Positions 12,874-24,200 of a DNA stretch of 64,000 nt are shown here, in pieces. The position numbers were made by a program, and so were the translations under genes. Below the pieces are notes generated by a model that had not been told where the DNA came from, did no database searches, and saw only the letters and a list, made by a program, of their open reading frames with translations. The DNA comes from Pseudoscleropodium purum (Eukaryota > Streptophyta > Bryopsida > Hypnales > Brachytheciaceae): the NCBI GenBank assembly GCA_963969395.1, contig OZ017795.1, positions 13,950,001-14,014,000 on the forward strand. Reading direction: 5' to 3'. Each line of letters begins with the position of its first letter. Position 1 is the stretch's first letter.

Positions 12874-12982
12874 AAGCTTGATGTTGCATTGCAATAGGTT
12901 CCGTTCTAGTAATTACATATTTACAAAGCACAGCCAGATTCAATTAGCTTTGCTTAAGTTTTGCAAATTGCTGCCTGTTCAC

Positions 12983-15900
12983 CTACCGAAAAAAGCAGCC
13001 TGAAAGATCCGAGGAGAAATGGCTGCTCGGCACCCACCAGAATCCATCAGGACCTTGCTCCACACGACTGCGGTCATTCTCCGGCACCGTCCCCATAATA
13101 TCCACCAAAAACTCCTTCTCTGCTTGGCCCTCACGCTGCCGCTTCCTCAGCAACCGAACCACCGGGTACCACACTCTCTCGTCCCCTTCAGTACTCATTG
13201 AATTTGCAACACTATTCGATCCCTCTTTCCTGCGCCGTCGACTGTACACTGCCACTGGGGAGAGTTCCCCTGTAGTAGACACGTCTTCCGTTTTCACTGT
13301 ATACATTGGTTCGGCTTTCACTTTGACATCTGCCAGGGCCACACAAGCATGCGAAACAATGATTGAATAATTAGGTGAAATGATTTTTTTGCCCACTTGG
13401 GCCACACACAAGGTGAGATGTTAATTGGTTGTGTAAACATAACCTTTCCACTGGTTGTGGAATCGCTAGTTTAGATAACAATGCAACCGACGTCGGTACA
13501 CAAATCTAATGCGCATGGAGGGAATCCATGTGAATAAAAATGTGACAAGCCAATCTAATGCGCATCAAGGTCTATGCATGTTACACCAGGATTTCAATTG
13601 CTTTGAAATGGAATACCAGTTCGATTGCAAATCTAGAGATGCAAGACCCATTTCAAGCCTGGTAAAGAATGTTATGCATGGTAACCCAAGAGCTCAATTG
13701 CTGTGAAATGGAATACCAGTTCGGTTCCAAAATCAAACATCGCTATCCTTGAACAAACCAAGTCGAAGGAGTCGTTTGTTATTGACAAGAGCTCACCTGT
13801 TGGGTAACAGTTGGGTGCCGTGTAACTAGGCCGACCAGCACGCAGTGGGCTCATGGAGTGCACATCCTCCGGCTCACCTTTGACGGAGACGTCACTTGAA
13901 ACGATGAAGGGCGTACTAGGTCGCTTAAACTGGCTAGAAATTGCCTTGACATCAGGTTTCACATCCTCATCGACGTCGTCCATGCTATTCTCAGCCAAGG
14001 CACGAATCTTGCTCGGCAAGGAGTCGTAGTCCTCCCTTCGCAGATTCGAGAACTCGCCACTCCGAATCATCTCCTGCAACACATCTGCCAAGTGGCTCCG
14101 CTTAGCTGTCGGAGTAGCATCAGGTTCGGGCTTCGCTAAGTCGTTTAGATCCGGCAAGGGAGGCGGGTCAGGTCTGATGATGTTGTAAGTCACTTCCCAT
14201 CCAGCAGGGCCTTTCCTAGTAGGAAAGGAAGGAACCTCCACGACTCTGCAAATGTGGACATGGAAGATGAAATTCTTGGAGTCTGCAAGCTCAAAGACGC
14301 ACACATCACCCTCCTCCAAGCAATGGTCCTTGCTGAACGCGGCCCAGCCGCCACTAAGCCCATTGTAGTCGACATCACCGATATATTGAGCTCCCCAATC
14401 CTCGCCCTGTGCGTCTCGGAGAGTGATGCGCAGCCTCTTGTAAGGAAAATGCTGTCTGGAGAATTCAATCGGAATGCTCTGCACGGATCAAGTCAATTCA
14501 TCAACAGATAGCGTCAGCTGTAAACCATAAAGATAGTCCAGCCCCCGTGACTCATGTTCAGATTTATGATTGAACCACCAAAATAGGCTTGCCAACGTTT
14601 CATCATGGCATTCTTCATTAGATTCACTCATAACTTTTTTACAAGTTGAGATCAACACCCCCCACTTTGAATGACTTCAAAGATTAACTCTGCTATGAAA
14701 CATATAATTCATACCATCGGGATTAATGTTTGCGTTATCCTCAGGTATGTATTTGAACCATCAAAACCGGCTTGCCAACATCTTATCCTGGCATTCTTCA
14801 TGAGATTCACGCACACTTTTTCACCAAATTAAGATCAACACCCCCACTGTGAACGACTTCAAGGTGAACTCCCCCGTGAAACACATAATTCACATCATGG
14901 AAGCGATTCTATACCGCGTGAATCAGAGAAGAGCACTGCATGCAGTAAGCAAAATATGAAAAAATTTGGACACAAGCGCATCCCTGTATGACCTAAAAAA
15001 ACATGGGTCTCAACTTGAGATGTCTGCCGACGCTAGAGCTCTGAAATTATGTGAACCACTTGAACATCTATTCAAGTGTCGGTCTCAAATCATTTTCCAG
15101 TAATACTTTATACCTTCATGACTTTTACGTACAGTATCCAAATGATGAATTCTCTGATGCATCAGAATCCTCTTTCATTTGCTAAAAAGAACATAAAAAG
15201 AAGGGATCAACAGCAAGGGTGATGGCGTTGAACATTTCCATACCAGCCAGAACCCGCGGTATACATGCGACGGTATCATCACCACCGCGACGCTCGGCCT
15301 CGCCACCGTCGCCACAATCTGACGAGACTCCTCCAGTGCCCTCTCACGCTCCTCATTCGTAACAATCCGCCTTCGTGACGCAAACAAAGTGGAGTTTGCG
15401 CCAGGAACTTCCACATGATTGCCTTGGTGTGCATCTGGACTCCTTCTGTGACGCTTGGGACGCCGTGGCTTACCACTACCACTTTGCCGAACAGAATCCT
15501 CTCGTGTTGGGAAAGGATGCTCAATATGAACGATTTCTTGAATAGTTCGGCCGCCACGCAACCCGAGCTCTCGACCATTCTCGCTACCACCACTGCGTGC
15601 GAATTCACCGTCACTGTCAGCCAAATGGAATGCACCAACATTAGGAGTTTGTGTGGAGTCGTGGCTGATGGCGTTGGTGGGATTCATAGTCTCCAAGCCA
15701 TTCTTGCTGAAGACGCGAACTGTGAAGTGATTTTTGGCAATCATGGTGAAGAGAACTGCATCGCCGAGTTTCAAATTGTTGTCCTCGGCGAAGACATGCC
15801 AACCGAAGCGAAAGACTGCTGTTCCGGTGGAGGAGTTTACTACGGTTACCAGCCATACCTTCCCGTTTGCGCCCTCCAAGTCTACCGTGCTGCCAGGCAA

Positions 15901-16614
15901 GGATTTCGCATGCATTTGCACAAATGCCTTCGGAATTGCCTGCAGGGAAACAATTGGAACGCCACAGAAGTTCAAGTTCAGTCACTTGAGCTGATTCAAG
16001 TGATGATCAGGCCATGCAGAGAAAAAAATAGGGCAACGTTGCGTATACTTCGCTACGAGATATATAGCTGACATTCTAAACAGGCTTCATGATTCTGTGA
16101 ACCCCAAAATCTAGCATTTCAAGTAATTCACAGGGAGAAAGTGATATGAAAGCCTGTCGATCGCCATGGCAGTTGAAGCAACATGCCCTCTTTGAAATTG
16201 TGTACAAAAAGAGCTCCGAAACTGCCTAAGTATCAGAGAGAGTTAACCTAGCACTGCAAGTAATTCACAGGGAGCCAGTAGTTTGAAACCCTGTCGATCG
16301 CCATGGCAGTTGAAGCAGCATGCCCTCTTTGAAATTGTGCGCAAAAGAGCTCTGAAGTTCCTTGAGAATCAGAGAGAGTTAACCTTAAATGAAATGCTGA
16401 AACAGGGAATAAGAAGTTCCAGTATTTGGAATGAATTTACCATGTTGTGTCGCACATTATGCTCCAACACCGTTCGAAAAAAAGACGGATGCTGATCTGA
16501 CCTTGGGAACTGGCCTCCTCCGCCAGCGCCACGGTGCTCTCTTTGACATCTCTCTACGCATTGCACACAAGCCCCTGGTCTCTCACCACCCTGCTCGTCT
16601 GCAGCAGCGTCCAT
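12983..16614 (-). CDS. Two-B3-domain transcription factor (REM-like)
   Basis: A probable nuclear DNA-binding protein of 632 residues in four exons: 16441-16614, 15244-15939, 13797-14478, 12983-13329 (reading down the minus strand; phases 0, 0, 1). B3 domain 1 is residues 42-139, from HPSFF through IPKAFVQ to a W-H-x-F-x-x-D-N-N-L-x-x-G-D core. B3 domain 2 is residues 272-370, from VVMIPSHVYRGFW through SIPIEFSRQ to LSGGWAAFSKDHCLEEGDVC, a typical REM-type pattern. The linker (140-270) is Arg/Lys-rich. After B3-2 come an acidic and proline-rich stretch with several psi-K-x-E motifs (Lys 406, 490, 522, 530) and a C-terminal block with WYPVVRLLRKR...EFLV that faintly resembles a chromodomain strand. 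The ATG at 16614 opens directly into exon 1. It is head-to-head with SEC3, 1.7 kb apart. Targets unknown. Confidence 0.85.
13570..13733. repeat. Tandem duplication in B3 intron 3, 100 bp offset
   Basis: Copy 1 (13570-13633) and copy 2 (13670-13733) share TATGCATG.TAC, then TCAATTGCT.TGAAATGGAA and TACCAGTTCG.TT. They lie inside intron 13330-13796. Confidence 0.85.
14572..14906. repeat. Tandem duplication in B3 intron 2, 182 bp offset
   Basis: Copy 1 (14572-14724) and copy 2 (14754-14906) share GAACCA.CAAAA, GGCTTGCCAAC, TGGCATTCTTCAT.AGATTC, AGATCAACACCCCC and GAAACA.ATAATTCA. They lie inside intron 14479-15243. About 80 percent identity by eye. Confidence 0.85.
16113..16386. repeat. Tandem duplication in B3 intron 1, 137 bp offset
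   Basis: Copy 1 (16113-16249) and copy 2 (16250-16386) directly abut. Shared blocks include AAGTAATTCACAGGGAG, CCTGTCGATCGCCATGGCAG, TTGAAGCA.CATGCCCTCTT and TCAGAGAGAGTTAACCT. This is one of the best-conserved duplications in the window; it lies inside intron 15940-16440. Confidence 0.92.
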
Positions 16615-18293
16615 AATTGGAAAATTTCTCGTGCTTCAACACAATCGCTTGAAACAACGCTTGACACAAGGGGATACATCTCCCTCTCCCTGCAAATTGA
16701 ACACCAAGCTGAAGGGAAGACGCTACAAGCAGGATGGGCAGCATTAATTTTGGTGAGGAAATGGCGGCCATGACTTGACCAGTCCGTAACTAAGGATTCA
16801 ATTCGCCCACTTGAACAGCACACGCGCTGCAATGTCATACCCTGATGTCGAGTGCAAAGCCAGCAAGCTCTCTCCATTGAATAGACTTCTTGCAACTGAA
16901 ATTTCAATATCCTCTACAAGTACGTTCCCCTTGAAACGTAGTCTATCGTACACTACTGTCTACCTTGTACCATCTTGCGCAAAGCATTCCATAGAGGGAT
17001 TTCCACGAAAGCATCGTGTCGCATTCAACACATTCTCAAGTTCAGATAAACCCTAAACCTCTGCATCTGACATTGCTGTATCCTAATCAGCCCTAAATCC
17101 TAAATCCTACACACGTATCACGTCGACAACAACTCCGAGTTCCAGGATCCGCAACCGCAATCTCACTCAAAGCATCCTGCAAATCAATGGCAGGCTCCAA
17201 TCTTCAGAACTACTTCATAACTTTGTCTCATGAACACGAAATTGTAGAATTTTGACGACAATACTGTTCCGTCTGACTCACACGACACCATGACGAAAAG
17301 TGACGAACAAGACCACGTGCGCGTGGAAATGACCACCGCAGCAAAGATGACGAATCTGTTTACCATTTCATACATTCGCGGAGCGAAAGGAAATGGTCAA
17401 CATCGGAAGTCCTCAATTATGCAAACAAATTGCGATCACCTTCCTCGCACTCGTCGTTTTGAAGATCTGAATTGCTGTGCACATCATCGCCCTTGCGCTT
17501 TCCGACGAAATCCCAGTGCAAAACCTCGCTTCTGACTCAGAAATTGCTTCGCTTGAAATCGTTCCGACGAATTTGCACCTTCCAGATTGCAAATTTTCTG
17601 GGGTAGCTTGAACTCAGTGAACTCCGTGGAGCTGATGGGTGGACGAGCTCGGTGATTCTTGTCTATTCCTCGAGGCCCGTGTTTCTCTGGGAAGCTTTCG
17701 TTGCAAGAGGCTTGAGCAAACAAGTAAGTTACTCATTTGAGCTGTCCTTGTTGCGAGTATCATTACTGTACTCTCGTTGTGATCATTGAGCTCGCTTCTG
17801 CGATTGCTGTGGCTTCGGATCTCCATCTTCATTTCAGGGTTGAGCTCTTGACTGCGAATTCAATTCAGAGCGATTTGGGAGAATCAATGGACATCGAAGT
17901 GGGGCTTGTCGGTAACATGTTTGCAGACACTTGAACTTTACGCAATTGGGGGAGAATAAACACACATAGAGTGTTTTTTCAAGTGCAGGATGCGAGAATT
18001 AAGCTGTCCTTGTTGCAAGTATCGTTCCTGTACTCTCGTTGTGATTATTGATTGTGATCGAACTCGGTTGCTGTGGCTTCGCATCTCCATCTTGAATTCA
18101 GGGTTGAGCTCTTGTCTGCGAATTCGCCATTTGTGAGAATCACAGGACATTGACGTGGGCATTGCGCGCGCTGTCGGTAATATGTTTGAAGACACTCGAA
18201 ATCTACGCAATTGGGGAAGTATGAAATATACGTAGAGTACTTATTCAAGCGCAAGGTGTGTGAGAGAAGGAGATTATTGCAACTACAACAGCG
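16615..18293. promoter_or_regulatory. Divergent promoter region between B3 gene and SEC3
   Basis: The two start codons face away from each other across 1.68 kb. Visible elements are CCCTAAA-type teloboxes at about 17050-17105, a CCACGTGCGCGTGG G-box-like site near 17313, and the 262-bp duplication at 17739-18260. An 81-codon open frame from ATG 17290 (+) matches no family and would be an upstream ORF if transcribed with SEC3. Transcription starts cannot be placed. Confidence 0.45.
17739..18260. repeat. Tandem duplication abutting the SEC3 start, 262 bp
   Basis: Copy 1 17739-18000 and copy 2 18001-18260 are adjacent. Shared blocks in order: AGCTGTCCTTGTTGC.AGTAT, TGTACTCTCGTTGTGAT, GCTGTGGCTTCG, ATCTCCATCTT, TTCAGGGTTGAGCTCTTG, GGTAA.ATGTTTG, and ACGCAATTGGGG. 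The second copy ends about 35 bp before the SEC3 ATG, so part of it is probably 5' UTR. Confidence 0.92.
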
Positions 18294-21200
18294 ATGGCAG
18301 AATTTTCGTATGAGGAGGAATTGCGGAGCGAGGTGCAAAGGATACTGGGATCCTCGGAGCATGTGCACATGGCATTTTATGTGGAAAAGAGCACTGTAAG
18401 CTCAACTGGAGGTCGTCGTTCTCGCTCTACAACGTCAAGCTTACAACGTATCCTCGCACTCACAGGTACACACCCATTTTCAACCATAGCTCTGATTCTT
18501 CACATACAAGCACACTGAATGCAATTCTAGTGATTGGCACGGAATTGCAAAGTTTGAAAGTAGTGTTGTGGGGGTACCAATTGCAGTGAAGCCCTCTCCA
18601 GTGACCAAGAAGATGAAAGTTCTGCTGCAAGTGGTGACGGACGCTGCCACTGGGCTCAAGGTTTGCCACTCTTATCATAATCATAATCAGGGATTTTTTC
18701 CTTCTCTTGAAAATTTGAGCCTACTCTCTAAAAGAGAAAATTCTTTGTTATTAGCATTTAGGGGAAATTTGCCAATAGAGTAGGACTTGGTACTAAATTT
18801 ACATGATACAGAATGAACCAAAATTGATGATAAGTGAGCCAGAGGTGTATCATATACAGTAAGCTGCGACAAAATGATTGAAGGAAACAGAATATATTCC
18901 ACTAAATGGAGCCCTGTGTAAGTTGATGGCAATTTCGCCAATTTTGGGAAAGCATTTTACAGTCAATGAGCTAGATAGTGATAGATTTTGCCAACTTATT
19001 ATGATTGTGTGGTTTGATGAGTTGGTGGATTGGTGCACACTGGATTCCAGGTTGAGAAACTGTACAAGTTGCGTCATTTGAACAAAGTTGAAGGAGTTTT
19101 GGATGACAAGAGCGGGCGTACCTTCACTCTGGTCTACTCTCCATTCATTTTCCATTTTCACCGTTTTTCTCATTTTATTGCATCAGAAATCCAAGCTTCG
19201 AATTCTCGCTTACTTCTTTTTTTGACTTGTTATTGGGCAGAGCTTTGACGTGAAGTTACAGAAACCTTCTGGGTCTTCTACACAATGGTCAATGCGCAGT
19301 ATAGATGACCGGTAATTTTTTCTTAGTTGCCAAAGAAATAGTGTAATTTTCCTTCGGTTCTGAACTCTCCAAGAGAGATAATTGTAAGAATGCAACTGCA
19401 TACTGTTTACATCATGTCTGGAGTGAGTAATGTCTGGAGTAAGAAAATGTCAATAATCCATGTTCTACTCTGAGAATTTTTATGAGGAATTTAAGTGGTT
19501 TGAGTGATGACCTGAGGGGGTGAATCAAGCATCTCAATTTTGTATGCTTTTATTTTCCTAGGAAGTAGGATTAGTTCTGAATCAAGAAGCAGGTGACAGA
19601 AAATTCCCCACTGGTTCTGATGGATGGCATGTATGACCTTTTTTTATAAGTGGTTTTGGATGGTTTAAATGCATCTGGGTTTTGCAGGAACCGGCTGCTG
19701 AATTCAATTTCCAAGCTTTGCAAGAATCACCATGGCCGGACACCTAGAGTGACTGGAATCGATCTCGTGGAGATGCAATTGTGGGCACAGGTGATTAACT
19801 TTGTGCACCATCTCTAATCATTTCCACTGTAAAATTTTGAATGGTATATTGTTCCCCCAAACTTCTGATTAATGGCACTTTTTGATCCAAGCACACATTC
19901 CTTATCCCCGAAGAGAGCCAGCATCACTGGATAATGAACATTTTTAGAAGCTTATTGTGGGAGCAATGTGAAATGCATTCAAGTATGCTGAAAACGCGAC
20001 TTTTGTCGATTCTTCAGCGATGCGATTAATTTTGTGACTAGATTGGTACTTGATGCTTCATGATTTTCGAAGAACTTCGTGCACGGCTCTGAATCTCTTC
20101 GTGCACAACATTTTTGTAAATGTTGAGATAGGAAGAAAATGAGAGATTCTCTGTCCGAATCATAAAGGCTTTCTTATACGAAGATTCTCTGTTCGAGTTC
20201 TTGTGAACCCAATTTGTTTTCCCCCTCGAAATGTCCTGCTCTCTCAGGAATTCAAGCCTGTCAGTATACCGTGATTGATTGCTACTAGAGTGAGGTTACA
20301 TTCTGGAATATGAATGCTGTAAATGCCCTGAAATGCAGAAAAACAGGAAGGCAGCGCTAACAAAGGCACCGTCAACAAAGGCACCGCCAAAATTGCCTGC
20401 AAGAGTGGTGAACGTGGAAGAATTCGTGGAAGAGGAAGAAGAGGAAGAAGAGGAAGTGGAAATGGACGAAGAAACAGAGGAAATGGACAGTGTGGATAAT
20501 GAAGAACTTGTATCCAAGGACGAGGAACAAGATATGGAAGCTCTTCTTGGCATGTCGGTGCAAAAGAACTCTTTACCATTCTCATGTTCTCATGACAAGT
20601 GCTTTTTTTTTTTCTGTTTAGTGTAGTGTCCTTCTTAGTGGTTGACAATCAAACGGTTTGAAAAAGCACTAAAAAAGACGCTAAAAATGTCGTCGAAATG
20701 GTACTAAAACTAATACAGTTAGTTTAACCCATGAACTACACTGATTTGTCCTTTTAGTGCGTGGTACAGAGTGAACTTACATATGGTTTGAAGTTTTAAC
20801 AAAGAACTTGGATTATTTTTACCAATGACATTTGTGATGTTTCTTCAACATGAATAGCACGAATACACATCCAATTAGTAAAAATGTTCTTCCCTTGTAA
20901 TAAGTTATATTAACCATATGTTAGTAGTTCATTTTGCAACACACACTAAGTAATACAAACCAATGTTGTTGAAGCCATTAACTAATTGAAGCAAGCAGTA
21001 CTGAAACAATTGATAATTAGCGGAGACTGAGGGACTTTTTCAAATTCGTTTTTTTGGTTGGTATTCATTGTGGAAGGGAAAATGGTGGTATGGGCAGGTA
21101 TGTTCTAGGAATTGATGAAGCAGATGCTTTTTCAGATCGCTTGAAAAAGGAACTCCATGCTTTGGATGATGCCAACATTCATGCCATTCTGGACAGCGCA

Positions 21201-24200
21201 CCTCTTCTTGACGAGGTCAGTTTTTGGGTTTGAATTCCAATTTTTCATGCTTTCTGTAGTTTGAAACGTTTGACCCTAATTTCACTGATCACAAATGTGC
21301 AAAGCATAATTCAGATGGGTCCAAATTTTTTAGCACCAGAACCATAATTGAAGAACATTGTGCTTGCTTGTCACAACATAAATAAAAGTTGGACAAAAGA
21401 GAGTAATTACCCATGAGTACCCTATTTTATTAAAACTACTGAAAAAACATGAGGTTCATTGTAGAAACTGCATTGTTCTTGAATGCCACGTTCTCTTATG
21501 TAATTTATTGATGCAGGTAACTACACAACTGGATTCGTCCCTGGGTGACATTGAGGATTTGGAGGAGTGGCTTGGTGCTATCAATGTCAAATTACGCTAC
21601 ATGCGTGACGATATTGCGTCGGTATGCTAATAAATTGAGGACCAAGGTTTCATACTTAGTTTTCAAATGATCATATTGTAGAGTCTATCATTGTAATGCG
21701 GGATTTTTTTTTTTTATATCACTAAACTGAGTGAAAAATATTGCATATAAGCATTAGAAATAATAATGAATGGAACAAACAAATACCCTTATATGAACTC
21801 TTCAAAACGACCGCAAAAATGATGAGACCAAATATGGCTTCGTGGTCATAAAAGGGTGAAGTATCCTTCTGGTTTGCTATTCTGGACAAGCAGTCGTTTA
21901 TTCCAGTAATCAGTCATTATTTTATTGTTGAGACTATGATTGAAATGAGGATTTTTTTTGTTTTATAATGCTAGATTGAGTGAAGAATATTGCATATGTT
22001 TGTTAATAATAATAATTCATGGAATAAATATATACCCTTATATGAACTCCTAAAACCTACGTAAATATCATGAGACCAATATGAGTTGTTGTTCCAAAAA
22101 GGGTGACCGAAGTATCCAGGTTCTGGTTTACTTTTGACACTCATGATCACCAATAGCGGTCGTTATATTCCAGTAATAGGTCATTATAAGTTACAGATTA
22201 TGTGAGAATTCTAGGCACACTTAAATTCAACTTGTTTCAGGGTCTTCTAACTTGGGTACAGTATCTGTGGTATGCCATAACAGATCGAGTCCCGGAATAA
22301 CACTCTGGAAACCCAAGCCCACAACAGCACTGCCCTTCTGAAGGAGTTAAACCTCATATCAGATCGGTTTCGAGTGCCTGCCGAGGTGAGCCTGTTGATA
22401 TTAGAAAGTTTTCTGCAAACAACATTAAATTGTGTAACCTTGAAATTTCTTCATTGCATATTTTTTTGTAGTACTTCAGATTGTTGTTTTGTACTCGCTG
22501 GCATTGGCATTCATGTCTTTCTTGTTGATACAAAAGTCTTCTTTTTTCTGGGGTGAACAACAGTATGCCGCGACGCTAAGTGCTGGCACATTTGAAGAAG
22601 CTAAAGTCACAGAGACTGTAGAAGCTTGTAAATGGCTGGCTTCTGCTTTGCTTGACCTTGAGCCTCCCTTCCTTGATGCCAGCTATACTTCAATGCGAGC
22701 TGTAAGTGCCAGAAATCTTCTCAAAATTCCTTTGCACCCTCTTAACAATCCTCTCATAAGTCACGTTAACCCCCCTGTGAAATTGTTTTGTTAGTATTCT
22801 TGAATCTCAACGCAGCACCTTCTTAACAACCAAATAGGCTCCTTTCGAATATTTAGAAAGTATTGATTAGGATTTAACTGCATGACTTTGTAACTTACTT
22901 TTTTTCAGATTAGGGAGAAGCGTAGCGAGCTTGAAAAGCTCAAAGGAGTGTTCTTGGGACGTGCTACCAGCTTTCTCCGCAACTATTTCTCCAGCGTTGT
23001 CGAAGTCATGCTCAGCGATAGAAACGGCTTCTCACAGGCATGTATTCATCCTTGCATGTTTGTCAATCTTCGTTCAAGTAGTTGATTCCTCAATGTGTAT
23101 GTGGGTAGTCTTTATTGATGATAATTCATCAATAAAATTTCTCTCAAAATACATAATCGCGTTGAAAACTGCCTTGGATAATGGTGTTACAATTAGTTTC
23201 GGGCTTGAAGGGTTTAAAGGGTTTAGGGTTTAGGGTTAGGGTTGACGATGTATGGCGTAGTTAGTGGTGACTTTCGCACAGATGATGGAATGCTTGCAGA
23301 GGGGACAGCTGAGAAAGCCAGACCATTCTGACCTACGGTTCAAGTGCCGAACATTTGCACGGCTGATTCAGCATATGAAGGTTCTGGCCTATTTTTAGTA
23401 ACAGATACTTGCCAGTGATGCTGTTTCTATAGAGATGACGTGCTTGAGTTTTAAAGGAGATCGAGGCTTGTTTTTTGCTTAACATCGTTCTCTATACCAT
23501 AGTACAGTCAGGAGAATGATGGAGCACTAATCATAATCACAATTGGATGTTGTCAGGCTTTGGATAAGAACTCCCTGCAACCACTGCGAAAATCTTTCTG
23601 CCTTTCTCTAAACCTGTTGCTGCGACGAGAGGTACTGCCAATTGTATCTGTGCTGTATGTCAATGCTTGTCATAATTGCGTTCTGTGTAACTTCGTTTAG
23701 ATTCTCCTACAGGATAAATTTGGACTCAGATTTCATGGTTTGTGAAGGGAGAATTTGATTGATCATATTGTGAAAATAATAGAACTCAGATATGGTCAAC
23801 TTTTAACAACCAGAAAAAAAAACTTTCTTCTGTTCAATTTTATTTATTTCTAATCAAGAAAACAAAATATGCCTTCCCATTATGTCAGTGCATATTTTCA
23901 GGGGTACGGGAAGTATGTCCTACATCTCCATTTTAGGTGGAAATAGCCATGAAAGAATTTAGGATCAAAACGGTTAGCGTCTTGTTGCGGATAGGAGAGT
24001 TTGAAGATATGGAGGCCATGTTCATAGTGCATTATTTCTTTCCAAGTGTAATGCTTCTTGGGTTTAGGGTTCAGGGCTCAGGGTTCAGGACAAACAATTT
24101 TATTCTCATTTTGATTGCAGGCAAGAGAATTTGCAAACGAACTGCGAAGCAGCACTGTTGTGAAACAAACTATCTCAGCATCGCTAGATAGACTTGAGAG

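Larger units (their letters stand above)
2966..12982. other. AT-rich intergenic DNA, repeats, no supported gene
   Basis: About 10 kb without a convincing gene. Open frames at 4270, 6857, 7449, 9071 and 9277 are short, AT-driven and match no family I know; several begin at non-ATG codons. What can be seen: copies of a hairpin-containing element end (3893, 5102, 5585, 6186, 7768), a tandem duplication at 8433-8635, a dispersed repeat at 9605-9970 also found near 55.1-55.8 kb, and very AT-rich sequence from 9.5 to 12 kb. The stretch 12411-12982 is the 3' flank of the B3 gene and may be its 3' UTR. Confidence 0.5.

Noticed and set aside
15415..16071. 218-codon plus-strand frame over B3 exon 2
   Set aside because: Antisense shadow of the B3 domain exon; no recognisable domain in the plus frame.
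17290..17535. 81-codon plus frame upstream of SEC3 as a separate gene
   Set aside because: No family resemblance and it lies in the shared promoter region; kept only as a possible upstream ORF.
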